Part shown: positions 51,123 through 58,698 of the stretch, piece by piece
How the letters are laid out: the number at the start of each line of letters is the position of its first letter
How positions within the stretch are numbered: the first letter of the stretch is position 1
Assembly: GCA_963807015.1 (NCBI GenBank)
Contig: CAWEAS010000013.1
Span: forward strand, 248,001-312,000
Direction: 5' to 3'
Source of the DNA: JAJPKK01 sp963807015
Lineage (GTDB): Bacteria > Pseudomonadota > Alphaproteobacteria > Rhizobiales > Xanthobacteraceae
DNA: 64,000 nt
Made by a program: the position numbers and the translations under genes
The notes under the pieces: model-generated
What the model was told of the DNA's origin: nothing
The model's input: the letters and a program-made list of their open reading frames with translations, nothing else
Database searches by the model: none

Positions 51123-51509
51123 CTACTTTGGCGGGCATGGACCGGTGTAGGGCGCAACCGCAATGCTGCCGCCTGCGGCGGCCCGGCAGATCGGAACGCG
51201 CTCCTCGGTCGTGACTGGCGACAGCGAGTAGGAGTTCAGGCTGTAGATGCCGATCGAATTGTAATAATGGCAGAACGGTAGAACGGTTGTGGTTCTCTCG
51301 ACGAACCAGTCGCCGGCAGGCCCTGCTGCGAGCGGCGCCCCATCGGTCTCACTCAGGACCTGACGCTCGGGAACAACGCTCCATCCCTCCTCCGGCGGCG
51401 GGTCGCACTTGTGCATGGCGTCCGCACCACTGGCGCCGCCGTTCGTCATGCCGAACAACGCGAGCGCGCCAGCGAGGAGAAGGCCGGCTTTTCTATTGAG
51501 AACACGCAT
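51123..51509 (-). CDS. Secreted hypothetical protein with four cysteines
   Basis: A 128-residue protein. Signal peptide: about 1-32 (GLLLAGALALFGMTNGGASGA). The mature chain has cysteines in MHKCDPPP, LPFCHYY, VPICRAA and GPCPPK, suggesting two disulfides, and is rich in Tyr/Ser. ATG at 51509; the frame extends to 51779 but that part overlaps the divergent flavoprotein leader. I do not recognise a family. Divergent from the flavoprotein gene. Confidence 0.65.
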   Translation of the reverse strand: MRVLNRKAGLLLAGALALFGMTNGGASGADAMHKCDPPPEEGWSVVPERQVLSETDGAPLAAGPAGDWFVERTTTVLPFCHYYNSIGIYSLNSYSLSPVTTEERVPICRAAAGGSIAVAPYTGPCPPK

Positions 51510-51609
51510 CGACCGCAAAACACTGGTGGACCATCGGCTTCTATGCTGTCTTGACCCGGCCATCTGCAAAGTCAAGATTGGCCCCCAGATGAACTCCAGG
51601 GAGACGCGC

Positions 51610-53268
51610 ATGGACAACAGGGCGACAGATCGCGCAAGCACGGTGCCGCAATCGGTAAGCCGGCGAACATTTCTGTCGACCGGCGCGGCAGGCGCTGCCG
51701 CCCTTGCCAGTGCCGGCCCAGCCGAAGCGCAGGCCCAGGCGCCGATCAAATGGGATCGTTCGGCGGATGTCGTCGTCATCGGCGCCGGCGTCGCGGGACT
51801 GCCGGCGGCGATTGCGGCGCGAGACCACGGTGCTTCTGTAATCGTGGTCGACGAGAATCACGACATCGGCGGTCGCGGCATCCTGAGCGGCGGCCGTGTC
51901 CATCTCGGCGGCGGCAACGCGCTGCAGCAGAAGGCCGGCATCAAGGATTCGCCTGACCAGGTGTTTCATGATTGGGTACGCTTCGACACGGCGGACGCAC
52001 GCTACAGCGACCGCGACTTGGTGCGAGTGTTCGCCGACGAGAACGTGCCGACTTTCAACTTCCTCATCGAGAATGGAGTCAAGTTCATCGAGAGGCCGGT
52101 CGGCCCGGAACGCGCTTCGACCGTGCCGCGCACTTTTGTGACGGAGGAATGGCCGATCAAAAGCGAACTGATCGCGCCCGGCCGCGGTCGCAATGGCTCG
52201 GGGCTTGTGAGGCAGCTCGCTGTTGCTGCGCGCCAGAAGGGCGCCGAAATCCTTCTGCGCCATGAGATGAAGAGCGTCATCCGCGCCGGCACCGGGCGCG
52301 TGCTCGGCATCACCGTCGCTCGCGACGGCGGCGGCACGCTCAACATCGAAGCGCGCAAGGGCGTCGTGATCGCCACCGGCGGACACACCGGCAATGTCAA
52401 CTTCCGCCGCATGTTCGATCCGCGCCTCACCGAGGAATATCAGCAGGCTTGCGAACCGTGGGTTCACCAGGACGCGGACGGCGAGCTTGCGGCCATGGAC
52501 ATCGGGGCCTCATTGTGGGCAACCGCGAACCAAACCTCGGAGTCGGGCTCCGCGATCACCAAGACGCGCCACATCGGGTGTCGGTGGGGCTATGCCACGC
52601 TCGTCTACCAGCCCGAGAGCCCGATGTTCCCGCTCGCCAAGGCGACCGGATTGACGGTCGGCGATTGGCAGAACCTGATCTTCGTCAACCAATATGGTCA
52701 CCGGTTCTGGAACGAAGTCGACGGCTCCTACAAATTCTTCTCTGCTGCGATGGGTTACAACGGCGATCGTTCCAAGTTGAACGGCGGCGGCCCGGTTTGG
52801 GCGATCTTTGATGCCGAGGCGGCGGCGCGCGAGAAATGGGATCCGAAGCCGCCTTACGTCGATCGCGACGGGTACTTCTTCAGTGCCGACACCATCGCCG
52901 AACTCGCCGGCAAGATCGTCAATCCGTATCAGAAGACGCCGATGTCGGGCTCCGCGTTGGAGGAGACGGTGAACCGGTACAACGGGTTTGTCGCGGCCGG
53001 CAAGGACCCGGACTTCAACAAGCCAACGCCGATGTTCAAGATCGCCACACCGCCTTTCTACGCAGCGTGGTCGACACCGATCCTGCACGACACGCTCACG
53101 GGTTTGCGCACCACCACCAATGCCGAGGTGGTCGACACACGCGGCGCGGTTATTTCGGGGCTTTATTGTGCGGGCGAATCCCAGGGCGGCTTCGCCCAGC
53201 ATGGGCTCGCGCGTTGTCTCGTGTTCGGCCGCATTGCCGGTGGTCACGCGGCTACGCGAACCGGATGA
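51610..53268 (+). CDS. Tat-exported FAD-dependent oxidoreductase (fumarate reductase flavoprotein family)
   Basis: A 552-residue flavoprotein of the FAD_binding_2 family (fumarate/urocanate reductase, ketosteroid dehydrogenase relatives). A twin-arginine signal SRRTFLSTGAAGAAALAS (17-34) precedes the dinucleotide fold DVVVIGAGVAGLPAAIAARD (about 53-72). The C-terminal FAD segment is SGLYCAGESQGGFAQHGLARCLVFGRIAGG. ATG at 51610 has AGGGAGA 7 bases upstream. It probably oxidises or reduces an organic acid or steroid-like substrate in the periplasm. It is followed by an Ig-like protein after 37 bases and then an exported RidA-like protein. The electron partner is not evident. Confidence 0.86.
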   Translation: MDNRATDRASTVPQSVSRRTFLSTGAAGAAALASAGPAEAQAQAPIKWDRSADVVVIGAGVAGLPAAIAARDHGASVIVVDENHDIGGRGILSGGRVHLGGGNALQQKAGIKDSPDQVFHDWVRFDTADARYSDRDLVRVFADENVPTFNFLIENGVKFIERPVGPERASTVPRTFVTEEWPIKSELIAPGRGRNGSGLVRQLAVAARQKGAEILLRHEMKSVIRAGTGRVLGITVARDGGGTLNIEARKGVVIATGGHTGNVNFRRMFDPRLTEEYQQACEPWVHQDADGELAAMDIGASLWATANQTSESGSAITKTRHIGCRWGYATLVYQPESPMFPLAKATGLTVGDWQNLIFVNQYGHRFWNEVDGSYKFFSAAMGYNGDRSKLNGGGPVWAIFDAEAAAREKWDPKPPYVDRDGYFFSADTIAELAGKIVNPYQKTPMSGSALEETVNRYNGFVAAGKDPDFNKPTPMFKIATPPFYAAWSTPILHDTLTGLRTTTNAEVVDTRGAVISGLYCAGESQGGFAQHGLARCLVFGRIAGGHAATRTG

Positions 53269-53305
53269 TGATGCTCCTGCGAGATATGATCCTGGACGCG
53301 CCACG

Positions 53306-54256
53306 ATGACGGAGGGCAACGTAGCCGAACATACCGTGGTGCTGGGATTGAATGAGGCAGCGCCGCTGGAGGTGACGGCCGGTACGAAATTCGCGCTGCA
53401 GGTGCGCCTCGCGTGCGCTGCGGGCTGCGATCTGTCCAGGGCGCCGATCATGATCACCGCGCCGGATGGTTCGACGAGCCAAGCCGAGAGGCTCGATCAC
53501 ACAGCGGACGATAGCGATGCCGATGTCCAGCGGATCGCGCTGATCGCTCCGCGCACCATCGGCAACTACGCATGGCGCGTTTCCGCAGGCGGTCACGAGG
53601 TCGAGGGCGTGCGCCATGAGGCAAAGGCGCTTGATGTCGCTGTTAAAACGAAGCCGCATTCGACAAGTCTCGCCGCATGGGCGATCCCCTCCCCGGTCGT
53701 CGCAGGGCAACGCTTCGCCTTGAAGGTCGGGGCAAAGTCCGCCGCAGGTTGCGAATTGTCCGGCCAGCCCATTGAAGTTCTCAATGAGCGCGGTGCTGCA
53801 ATCGCGAGCGGCCAACTCGGGCCGATGCCGTGGCCGGATACAACCGCACTTTATTGGGCCGAACTCGAGGTAACGGCGCCGGACCAGCCCGGCATGTTCG
53901 GATGGTCGGTAAGATTCGCGCCCGCCGCCCTCGATCTCCCCCATGATGGTGCATCGTCCCGCTTCAGCATCGCGATCGCACCCGCACCGGAGCATCGGCT
54001 CACGGTGAAAGTGGTGGAGCAGGCGACGTCAGCACCGATCGCCGACGCGTGGATTCGGCTTGGCCCCTACAAGGCCGCGACCAGCGAAGCCGGACTTGTG
54101 GAAATCATGATGCCGAAGGGCAAATACGATCTCTACGTGTGGAAAGCAGGCTATGAGGCGCCCGAGCACTCGGTCGCGATCGACGGTGATACGGTGGTGG
54201 AGATCACGGCAACCGCCGTGCCTGAATATAACACTGACACGGCGTGGCAGATGTGA
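53306..54256 (+). CDS. Ig-like repeat protein with carboxypeptidase-regulatory-like domain
   Basis: A 316-residue protein without a clear signal peptide. It contains two related beta-sandwich modules (about 10-105 and 120-225) sharing AGTKFALQV...AAGCDLS and AGQRFALKV...AAGCELS, pointing to an internal duplication. The C-terminal domain (about 230-305) has GPYKAATSEAGLVEIMMPKGKYDLYVWKAGYE, the pattern of PEGA/CarboxypepD_reg domains. Each repeat has one Cys. The start ATG at 53306 has GGAC about 10 bases upstream, not strong. Its placement beside a Tat flavoprotein suggests a shared role, perhaps as a partner, but the lack of an export signal is puzzling. Confidence 0.65.
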   Translation: MTEGNVAEHTVVLGLNEAAPLEVTAGTKFALQVRLACAAGCDLSRAPIMITAPDGSTSQAERLDHTADDSDADVQRIALIAPRTIGNYAWRVSAGGHEVEGVRHEAKALDVAVKTKPHSTSLAAWAIPSPVVAGQRFALKVGAKSAAGCELSGQPIEVLNERGAAIASGQLGPMPWPDTTALYWAELEVTAPDQPGMFGWSVRFAPAALDLPHDGASSRFSIAIAPAPEHRLTVKVVEQATSAPIADAWIRLGPYKAATSEAGLVEIMMPKGKYDLYVWKAGYEAPEHSVAIDGDTVVEITATAVPEYNTDTAWQM

Positions 54257-54326
54257 GCACCTCGCTCATCGTGACGTCGCTGCGTATTTTCGATTGGCGC
54301 GGCAACAATTCAGCTTGGAGAGCGGC

Positions 54327-54863
54327 ATGAATCCAATGTTCAGAACCGCAATCGCAGCAAGCTTCGCAATCGTCTTTTTCGGAAGCGCCGCGCTTGCACA
54401 GACGCCGTCAGGAGCCGAGGCACGCCTCAAATCCTTGAACATCACGTTGCCGCCGGCTTCCGCTCCGATCGCCAACTTCGTGAATTCGGTTGCGACCGGC
54501 AAGCTGCTGTTTCTGTCGGGCAATACCGGGGGCGCCGAATGGGCCGGCAAGGGAAAGCTCGGCCGCGAGTTGACCACCGCGCAAGGTTATCAAGCCGCAC
54601 GACAGGCGGGCATGATCATGCTGACGAAGATTCGCACCGCGCTCGGCAGCCTCGACCGGGTCAAGCGCATCGTCAAAGTCTTAGGCATGGTCAACTCGGC
54701 TGACGGCTTTGGCGAGCAGCCGCAAGTGGTCAATGGTTTTTCCGATCTGATGGTCGAAGTGTTCGGCCCCGACATCGGCAAGCACGCGCGATCGGCAGTC
54801 GGTATGGCCGGATTGCCCGGGAATTCGCCGGTCGAGGTCGAAATGGTTTTGGAGTTTGAATAG
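54327..54863 (+). CDS. Exported RidA/YjgF-like protein
   Basis: A 178-residue protein with a signal peptide (TAIAASFAIVFFGSAALAQT) and a RidA-like chorismate-mutase fold domain (about 30-178). Features: LKSLNITLPPASAPIANFVNSV, LFLSGNTGG and the C-terminal VEVEMVLEFE. Classic cytosolic RidA needs an active-site Arg just before the last strand (Arg105 in E. coli); here that stretch reads SAVGMAGLPGNSPVEVEM, with Gly instead, so imine deaminase activity is doubtful. It resembles the YjgF-like subgroup without the Arg. ATG at 54327 follows GGAGAG. Confidence 0.82.
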   Translation: MNPMFRTAIAASFAIVFFGSAALAQTPSGAEARLKSLNITLPPASAPIANFVNSVATGKLLFLSGNTGGAEWAGKGKLGRELTTAQGYQAARQAGMIMLTKIRTALGSLDRVKRIVKVLGMVNSADGFGEQPQVVNGFSDLMVEVFGPDIGKHARSAVGMAGLPGNSPVEVEMVLEFE

Positions 54864-54937
54864 GTACAGACGATTATCCAGGCCCGCTTCGTCGCGCGCA
54901 GCGACCTCCGCAAGATCTAAATCATCTGAAGCAAACT

Positions 54938-55183
54938 TTAGGCGCTCTTTGCGCTCTTTGCGCCCTTCGCTCGCTTCGCAGGTCTGGCGGCGGCCGCGGC
55001 AATTGCCGCATCCCGCTTGAGGCGAAGCAGCCGCAACCGCTCCGTTTTCTCCTGCTCGGCTCGGCGGCTCGCCAGATACTCGCCCCAGGCCGCGGATGCT
55101 TCAAGCTCCTGAGTTTGCTTTCTCTGAAGCTTTGCCTCGGCGCGTTGCTCGGCCTCTTTTGATGCAACTCTCAATTCATTCAC
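54938..55183 (-). CDS. Small basic coiled-coil hypothetical protein
   Basis: An 81-residue, highly charged, Ala/Lys/Glu-rich helical protein (KEAEQRAEAKLQRKQTQELEA) with a basic C-terminal tail AKRAKGAKSAKSA. It looks like a coiled coil and may bind nucleic acids or other partners through its tail. The start is GTG at 55183 with no strong ribosome-binding site; ATG is not available in frame. Similar short proteins are frequent in Bradyrhizobium-like genomes, as far as I recall. It is followed by an AT-rich gap on this strand. Confidence 0.55.
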   Translation of the reverse strand: MNELRVASKEAEQRAEAKLQRKQTQELEASAAWGEYLASRRAEQEKTERLRLLRLKRDAAIAAAAARPAKRAKGAKSAKSA

Positions 55184-55291
55184 CGACAGGTTTGGCTACG
55201 ACCACCAACATATAGGTGCTGCCGGTGAAATTGCCACTGTCGCCGCGCGGTCGTCTCGGGAGTTGGTCGTCTCCTAACGAAGGCGGTGTCA

Positions 55292-55441
55292 TCAATGGCG
55301 CTTGAAATACTGAATGTCGCGCTCGTGCTTTTCGGCGGCCGTGCGGCTTTTGAATGTACCAAGATTGCGGCGCTGACCGGTTTTGGGATTGATCTTGCGG
55401 GAATAGAGACGATAGCCACCCGATTTGAGCTTACGGATCAT
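55292..55441 (-). CDS. Small basic conserved protein (49 aa)
   Basis: A 49-residue protein: MIRKLKSGGYRLYSRKIN begins it, with PKTGQRRNLGTFKSRTAAEKHERDIQYFKRH as the remainder split by Asn-Pro. The composition and the GTFKSR..AEKHER pattern are those of a small alphaproteobacterial protein family that I recognise only loosely. ATG at 55441 follows GGCGAGAT. It lies between two other short minus-strand genes. Function unknown; highly basic, so nucleic-acid or ribosome binding is possible. Confidence 0.65.
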   Translation of the reverse strand: MIRKLKSGGYRLYSRKINPKTGQRRNLGTFKSRTAAEKHERDIQYFKRH

Positions 55442-55468
55442 ATCTCGCCTCTGTGATGCGTGGACCAC

Positions 55469-55747
55469 CTATTTAACTTTCCCTAATTTCGATTTCCGGG
55501 CCGTTTCGCCCCACGCGGCTTCGCTCTTCTGCTCATAATGATCGAACGCGTTCACCAAGCCGCCCAGAACTTCGGCTGCGGTCTCGAACATCGCTTTGAA
55601 CTGCGGCTCGTCCACTCGCTCGATGTCATGCCGCAGATGATCAATGAGAGCGGAAAATTCGGCACTCATCTTCCGCGTGTGATGAAGCGGATCGCCGGCG
55701 TCCGCCGGTCCTGTCCTGGCGTTCTGTTGCATGGCGTGCTCCTTCAT
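55469..55747 (-). CDS. Small acidic hypothetical protein
   Basis: A 92-residue mostly helical protein starting MKEHAMQQNARTGPADAGD, with the core SAEFSALIDHLRHDIERVDEPQFKAMFETAAEVLGGLVNAFDHYEQ. ATG at 55747 is chosen because the upstream in-frame part (to 56026) lies in the ilv leader region and looks noncoding. It is divergent from the ilv promoter. I do not recognise a family; it is probably a cytosolic helical-bundle protein. Confidence 0.6.
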   Translation of the reverse strand: MKEHAMQQNARTGPADAGDPLHHTRKMSAEFSALIDHLRHDIERVDEPQFKAMFETAAEVLGGLVNAFDHYEQKSEAAWGETARKSKLGKVK

Positions 55748-55836
55748 ACGGACACGCCGAGGCAACCCATAGAGGAACAGTAAGTTCCCAAACACCGCAA
55801 AGGTCCGCATCGCTGAGTCCATCCGGCCAACAAGTT

Positions 55837-55864
55837 TTGACTTTCGAGTGCAGGCACTTATAAA
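55837..55864 (+). promoter_or_regulatory. Predicted sigma-70 promoter of the ilv operon
   Basis: TTGACT at 55837-55842 and TATAAA at 55859-55864 with a 16-base spacer closely match the -35/-10 consensus. Transcription would start near 55871, about 25 bases before the leader peptide start, which fits an attenuated operon. It is the best promoter match I saw in the window. Confidence 0.65.
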
Positions 55865-55895
55865 CGTCGCAACTTTCGAGCTAAGAGGCACATCC

Positions 55896-55946
55896 GTGCG
55901 CAATTTTATTATCGTACTTAGGAGGCGCATCGCCGGGGGCGGGTAA
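55896..55946 (+). CDS. ilv operon leader peptide
   Basis: GTG at 55896 with AGAGG 7-8 bases upstream opens a 16-codon peptide, (M)RNFIIVLRRRIAGGG. It contains adjacent Ile-Ile-Val-Leu codons plus another Ile, the amino acids made by the downstream pathway. The coding end (from 55925) lies inside the first stem of the attenuator, so ribosome stalling at these codons under branched-chain amino-acid shortage would change RNA folding. This is a classical arrangement for transcription attenuation. Confidence 0.8.
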   Translation: MRNFIIVLRRRIAGGG

Positions 55947-55998
55947 CACCGTCCACGATCGTGGCGATGCGCGACCAGGGCCCATGAGGCCCTTTTTT
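55925..55998 (+). promoter_or_regulatory. Transcription attenuator of the acetolactate synthase operon
   Basis: GCGCATCGCC (55925-55934) pairs perfectly with GGCGATGCGC (55963-55972), forming a pause/protector stem that overlaps the 3' part of the leader peptide. A second stem AGGGCC/GGCCCT (55977-55982 with 55988-55993) with a CATGA loop is followed by six T residues (55993-55998), a Rho-independent terminator. The gap to the large-subunit start is about 108 bases. The anti-terminator partner was not resolved by eye. Confidence 0.8.
55977..55998 (+). terminator. Attenuator terminator hairpin
   Basis: Stem AGGGCC with GGCCCT, five-base loop CATGA, then TTTTTT. It precedes ilvB by 108 bases and would stop transcription when the leader peptide is translated without stalling. 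Confidence 0.8.
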
Positions 55999-56105
55999 GT
56001 TGCCCGGAATGCCCTGAAAACCTCAAACAATCCCAACAGATGATGTCCCAAATGTCTCACGCCGAACCCCGCACCCCGCAAAGCCGCATACCATCGGAGC
56101 CGTCC

Positions 56106-57968
56106 ATGGCCACTCAAACACCCAGTTCCCGCAAATCGGGAGCACCGCCTGCGCAGGGTGGCAGTCCCGGTATCGCAAGCGGAACGCCCGCTCCTCAGCC
56201 GAGCGCCGAGCCCTCCGTCATGAATGGAGCCGAGATGGTCATCCGGGCGCTCGCGGATCAAGGCGTCGAGCACGTGTTCGGCTATCCCGGCGGAGCCGTG
56301 CTGCCAATCTATGATGCGCTCTTCCATCAGGAGAAAGTGCGCCACATTCTGGTGCGCCACGAGCAAGGTGCCGTGCATGCGGCGGAGGGCTATGCGCGCT
56401 CGACGGGCAAGGTCGGCTGCGTGCTCGTCACCTCCGGACCCGGCGCGACCAACGCAGTCACCGGCCTCACCGACGCGATGTGCAACTCGATCCCGCTGGT
56501 CTGCATCACCGGGCAAGTGCCGACCCACATGATCGGCAACGACGCTTTCCAGGAATGCGACACCGTGGGCATCACGCGGCCGTGCACGAAATACAATTAT
56601 CTGGTGAAGAACATCGCCGATCTGCCGCGCGCATTGCATGAGGCGTTTTACGTGGCAGCGAGCGGGCGGCCAGGCCCGGTGGTCGTCGATATCCCGAAAG
56701 ACATTCAGTTCGCGACTGGCACCTATGCGAGGCCGAACGAGTTTCCCCATCGCGGCTACAAGCCGAAAATCAAGGGCGATCTCGATCGTATCAAGGCTGC
56801 GGTTGCGCTGATAGCCGGCGCCAAACGACCGTTGTTCTACACGGGCGGCGGCGTCATCAATTCAGGGCCAGCTGCAACGCGGCTGCTGCGCGATCTCCTC
56901 AAGCTCACCGACTTTCCGGTGACCTCGACATTGATGGGGCTCGGCGCGGTGCCCGCAGCCAGTCGGCAATGGCTCGGCATGCTGGGCATGCACGGCACCT
57001 ACGAGGCGAACCTCGCGATGCATGATTGCGACGTGATGGTCTGCGTCGGTGCGCGGTTCGACGACCGCATCACCGGGCGGCTCGACGCGTTCTCGCCGGG
57101 TTCGACGAAAATCCACATCGACATCGATCCGTCCTCGATCAACAAGAACGTGAAAGTCGATATCGGCATCGTCGGCGATTGCGCGCATGTGCTCGACGAC
57201 ATGCTGCGCGAGTGGCGCGAGGTTCGCGCCGCGCCCGATCGCGCTGCGCTGAAGGCATGGTGGGGGCAGATCGACAAGTGGCGCGGGCGCAATTCGCTCG
57301 CCTATCGGCCATCGACCGAGATCATCAAGCCGCAATACGCCATCGAGCGGCTCTACGCAGCGACGAAGGATCGTGATGTCTACATCACCACCGAGGTCGG
57401 CCAGCACCAGATGTGGGCGGCGCAGTTCTTCCGGTTCGAGGAACCAAACCGCTGGATGACGTCGGGCGGACTGGGCACCATGGGCTACGGCCTGCCCGCC
57501 GCGGTCGGCGCGCAACTTGCGCATCCGGACTCGCTCGTCATTGACATTGCCGGCGAAGCCTCGGTGCTGATGACGATGCAGGAAATGTCGACTGCGGCGC
57601 AGTACCGGCTGCCGATCAAAATTTTCATCCTCAACAACCAGTACATGGGGATGGTGCGGCAGTGGCAGGAACTGCTGCACGGCGGTCGCTACTCGGAAAG
57701 CTACACCGAGGCGCTGCCGGACTTCGTCAAGCTCGCGGAAGCCTATCACGCGGTCGGCATCCGCTGCGAGAAGCCCGCCGATCTCGACGGCGCGATCCAG
57801 GACATGCTCAACGTCAAGAAACCGGTGATCTTCGACTGTGTCGTCGACCCGGCGGAGAACTGCTTCCCGATGATCCCTTCGGGCCGCGCTCACAACGAAA
57901 TGATCCTCGGCGATGCAGCGGAGAGCTTGGACGATGCGATCACCGAGGAAGGCAAGGTGATGGTGTGA
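56106..57968 (+). CDS. ilvB: Acetolactate synthase large (catalytic) subunit
   Basis: A 620-residue thiamin-diphosphate enzyme making acetolactate or acetohydroxybutyrate for Val, Leu and Ile. After a Ser/Pro-rich N-terminal extension of about 40 residues come the catalytic-Glu motif VRHEQGAVHAAEGYAR, the FAD-binding middle domain and the ThDP domain (MGYGLPAAVGAQLAHPD, then LNNQYMGMVRQWQELLHGGRYSE). The metal/ThDP motif reads AGEAS where most homologues have GDG or GDA, an Asp-to-Glu change. ATG at 56106 follows CGGAG; ATGs at 56040/56043 are possible. It is followed by ilvN after 139 bases and controlled by the upstream attenuator. Confidence 0.94.
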   Translation: MATQTPSSRKSGAPPAQGGSPGIASGTPAPQPSAEPSVMNGAEMVIRALADQGVEHVFGYPGGAVLPIYDALFHQEKVRHILVRHEQGAVHAAEGYARSTGKVGCVLVTSGPGATNAVTGLTDAMCNSIPLVCITGQVPTHMIGNDAFQECDTVGITRPCTKYNYLVKNIADLPRALHEAFYVAASGRPGPVVVDIPKDIQFATGTYARPNEFPHRGYKPKIKGDLDRIKAAVALIAGAKRPLFYTGGGVINSGPAATRLLRDLLKLTDFPVTSTLMGLGAVPAASRQWLGMLGMHGTYEANLAMHDCDVMVCVGARFDDRITGRLDAFSPGSTKIHIDIDPSSINKNVKVDIGIVGDCAHVLDDMLREWREVRAAPDRAALKAWWGQIDKWRGRNSLAYRPSTEIIKPQYAIERLYAATKDRDVYITTEVGQHQMWAAQFFRFEEPNRWMTSGGLGTMGYGLPAAVGAQLAHPDSLVIDIAGEASVLMTMQEMSTAAQYRLPIKIFILNNQYMGMVRQWQELLHGGRYSESYTEALPDFVKLAEAYHAVGIRCEKPADLDGAIQDMLNVKKPVIFDCVVDPAENCFPMIPSGRAHNEMILGDAAESLDDAITEEGKVMV

Positions 57969-58107
57969 TCGCATCTGCACCTCTCCGGTAGGGCGGTCGG
58001 CTCGCGAGACGATGCGGGAAGCGTGTCTCCGACTGTCCGGACGCCCTCTCCGGCTTCGCCCACCGTGGACCTTTCCTCGTGGAAAGATGAGATCAAGGAC
58101 TTTGCCC

Positions 58108-58668
58108 ATGAATACCGCAACTGCAGGTACCACCCATTATCCTGCCGCGACGACGGCGCAGGCGATCGAGACCCACACACTCGCCGTCATCGTCGACAAC
58201 GAGCCGGGCGTGCTGGCGCGGGTCATCGGCCTGTTCTCCGGCCGCGGCTACAATATCGAGAGTCTCACTGTCTCCGAGACCGAGCACGAAAAGCACCTTT
58301 CGCGGATTACCATCGTGACGCGCGGCACGCCGATGGTGATCGAGCAGATCAAGAACCAGCTCGACCGCATGGTGCCGATCCACCGCGTGGTCGACATGAC
58401 CACTTCGGGTCCTTCGATCGAGCGCGAGCTCGCCATGGTCAAGGTGCGCGGCAAGGGTGACGAGCGGGTCGAAGCGCTGCGGCTCGCTGACGCGTTCCGC
58501 GCCCGCGTGATCGATGCCACCATCGAGAGCTTCGTGTTCGAGATTACCGGCGGCTCGGAGAAGATCGATCAGTTCATCAACCTGATGCTGCCGCTCGGCC
58601 TCGTCGAAGTGTCGCGCACCGGCATCGTCGCGATCGCACGCGGCCCTGAAGCGATGCAATATCGCTGA
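58108..58668 (+). CDS. ilvN: Acetolactate synthase small (regulatory) subunit
   Basis: A 186-residue regulatory subunit. An ACT domain (THTLAVIVDNEPGVLARVIGLFSGRGYNIESLTV) is at about 22-95, and the C-terminal ALS_ss domain (LVKVRGKG-like AMVKVRGKGDERVEALRLADAF, FVFEITGGSEKIDQFI) completes the fold. It binds valine and gives feedback inhibition and full activity to the large subunit. ATG at 58108 is the first with a ribosome-binding-like AAGGAC. Confidence 0.94.
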   Translation: MNTATAGTTHYPAATTAQAIETHTLAVIVDNEPGVLARVIGLFSGRGYNIESLTVSETEHEKHLSRITIVTRGTPMVIEQIKNQLDRMVPIHRVVDMTTSGPSIERELAMVKVRGKGDERVEALRLADAFRARVIDATIESFVFEITGGSEKIDQFINLMLPLGLVEVSRTGIVAIARGPEAMQYR

Positions 58669-58698
58669 GAGAAAAGCAGATCAGTCGGGAGGACGACC

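Noticed and set aside
54908..54925. Near repeat of GATCTAAATCATCTG also present at 1754
   Set aside because: A 15-base similarity between two intergenic sites; the second copy lacks the TTGAT half of a FixK box and may be chance.
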